From Chloroflexota bacterium (GTDB lineage: Bacteria; Chloroflexota; Dehalococcoidia; SM23-28-2; RBG-16-64-32): a stretch of DNA of 5,892 nucleotides. Made by a program: the position numbers and the translations under genes. Positions 5,168-5,892 of this stretch are shown here, in pieces. Every line of letters starts with the position of its first letter. Positions within the stretch are counted from its first letter, which is position 1. The stretch covers positions 1 through 5,892 of the forward strand of contig JADFRV010000141.1 in NCBI GenBank assembly GCA_022561095.1, written 5' to 3'. Under the pieces are notes generated by a model. The model was not told the origin of the DNA. It ran no database searches and saw only the letters and a program-made list of their open reading frames with translations.

Positions 5168-5892
5168 CTAGATGTCCACTGTGACGATTCGCTTGATTAT
5201 CAGGATGCCGATGACGTCCAGCACTATCGCCACGACGAGCAGGAAACGCCCCAGCGGATCGGTGAACAGCGCTGACATGTATTCGAAGTTGACGAGCAGC
5301 ATCATCAGCACGAACGCCACCGGCATCAATCCGATGACCACGCCGGAGAGCTTCTTCTGCGCCGTTAGCGTGTTGATTTCGCCCTGGATGCGGGCGCGCT
5401 CCCGTATTGTGTGGGCAACCTTGTCGAGCACTTCAGAGAGGTTAGAGCCGACGCTGCGCTGGATCAAGATGGCGGTAATGACCACATCCAGATCGTAGCT
5501 GCCGACGCGCTCGCCCATGCTCTCCAGCGCCGTCTCTATGGAAGCGCCCATTCGGGTGTCACGGAGCAGATGGTGCAGCTCCGTAGACATCGGCGGCTGG
5601 GATTGCTCGGCGGCCAGGTCTATCCCTTGCAGGAGACCGAAGCCAGCCCGCAGCGAGTTGGACACCATGGTCAGCATATCCGCCAACTGGTCGTTGAACT
5701 TCCGCACTTGCCGAGTTACGCGCATGCGGACGTAGAACGCGGGCAACATGTAGCCGACGACGCCGACCGCGATGCCAAGGAGAAAGGCGAGGGCGTGTCC
5801 GTTGCCCAAGGCAAGGACGACGACGAATGCGACCAGCGCCACCAGTACGCGCAAGGCGACGTATTCGTGGAGCTTCAGAGCCAGTCCGGCAC
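5168..5892 (-). CDS. tadB: TadB-like inner-membrane platform protein, 5' end outside window
   Basis: Partner of TadC in the inner-membrane platform of a tad/Flp pilus system. A hydrophobic region (VLVALVAFVVVLALG, then ALAFLLGIAVGVVGYMLPAF) precedes a T2SSF domain (LADMLTMVSNSLRAGFGLLQ through VVITAILIQRSVGSNLSEVL), then two C-terminal membrane segments (VVIGLMPVAFVLMMLLVNF and FLLVVAIVLDVIGILIIKRI). A TTG at 5854 could be a start, but the frame stays open to the right edge with typical sequence (AGLALKLHEYVA), so the gene begins beyond the window. TadB proteins are usually around 300 residues, so roughly 60-80 are missing. The CpaF/TadA ATPase gene would be expected upstream, off the right edge. 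Confidence 0.9.
   Translation of the reverse strand, partial: AGLALKLHEYVALRVLVALVAFVVVLALGNGHALAFLLGIAVGVVGYMLPAFYVRMRVTRQVRKFNDQLADMLTMVSNSLRAGFGLLQGIDLAAEQSQPPMSTELHHLLRDTRMGASIETALESMGERVGSYDLDVVITAILIQRSVGSNLSEVLDKVAHTIRERARIQGEINTLTAQKKLSGVVIGLMPVAFVLMMLLVNFEYMSALFTDPLGRFLLVVAIVLDVIGILIIKRIVTVDI

Overview
The window is GC-rich bacterial DNA. Its protein flavour (type I GAPDH, TadB/TadC, CzcD-like cation exporter, GTG starts, tight gene packing) suggests Chloroflexota, perhaps a Dehalococcoidia/SAR202-like lineage. This is an impression from the sequence and was not tested by search.

Layout. From the left edge to about 1000 lies the end of an integrated mobile element: the C-terminal ~300 codons of a tyrosine recombinase on the + strand, followed by a pair of 10-bp direct repeats and a rho-independent terminator. 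Everything to the right of about 1000 is on the minus strand. Read in the direction of transcription, it begins with a Flp/tad-type pilus or secretion pair, tadB (5' end outside the window) then tadC. A strong terminator follows. Next come a probable promoter and a second transcription unit: gap (glyceraldehyde-3-phosphate dehydrogenase), a CDF-family zinc/cation exporter, a lipoprotein with an Ig-like plus thioredoxin-like architecture, and a previously easy-to-miss gene fragment at 950-1183.

The main discovery is that fragment. Read through two in-frame TGA codons, it encodes the N-terminal half of a thioredoxin-fold, peroxiredoxin-like protein, and both cysteines of the active-site CxxC are TGA. 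This gives HLA-U-LP-U-REHVSQLR, a UxxU diselenide motif of the type known from SelL selenoproteins. Directly downstream is a 7-bp perfect hairpin with an AGUU loop, which fits the bacterial SECIS pattern and lies at an acceptable distance from both UGA codons. An ordinary ORF caller would split this gene at the first TGA and miss it.

About 15 codons after the UxxU motif the recognisable protein sequence stops, exactly where the integrase-bearing element begins. The selenoprotein gene therefore appears to have been truncated by integration, with the crossover in or beside the DNA that encodes the SECIS hairpin. Zinc export, a membrane-anchored thioredoxin-like lipoprotein and a diselenide redox protein downstream of a glycolytic gene suggest a small thiol/metal homeostasis module, now broken at its distal end.
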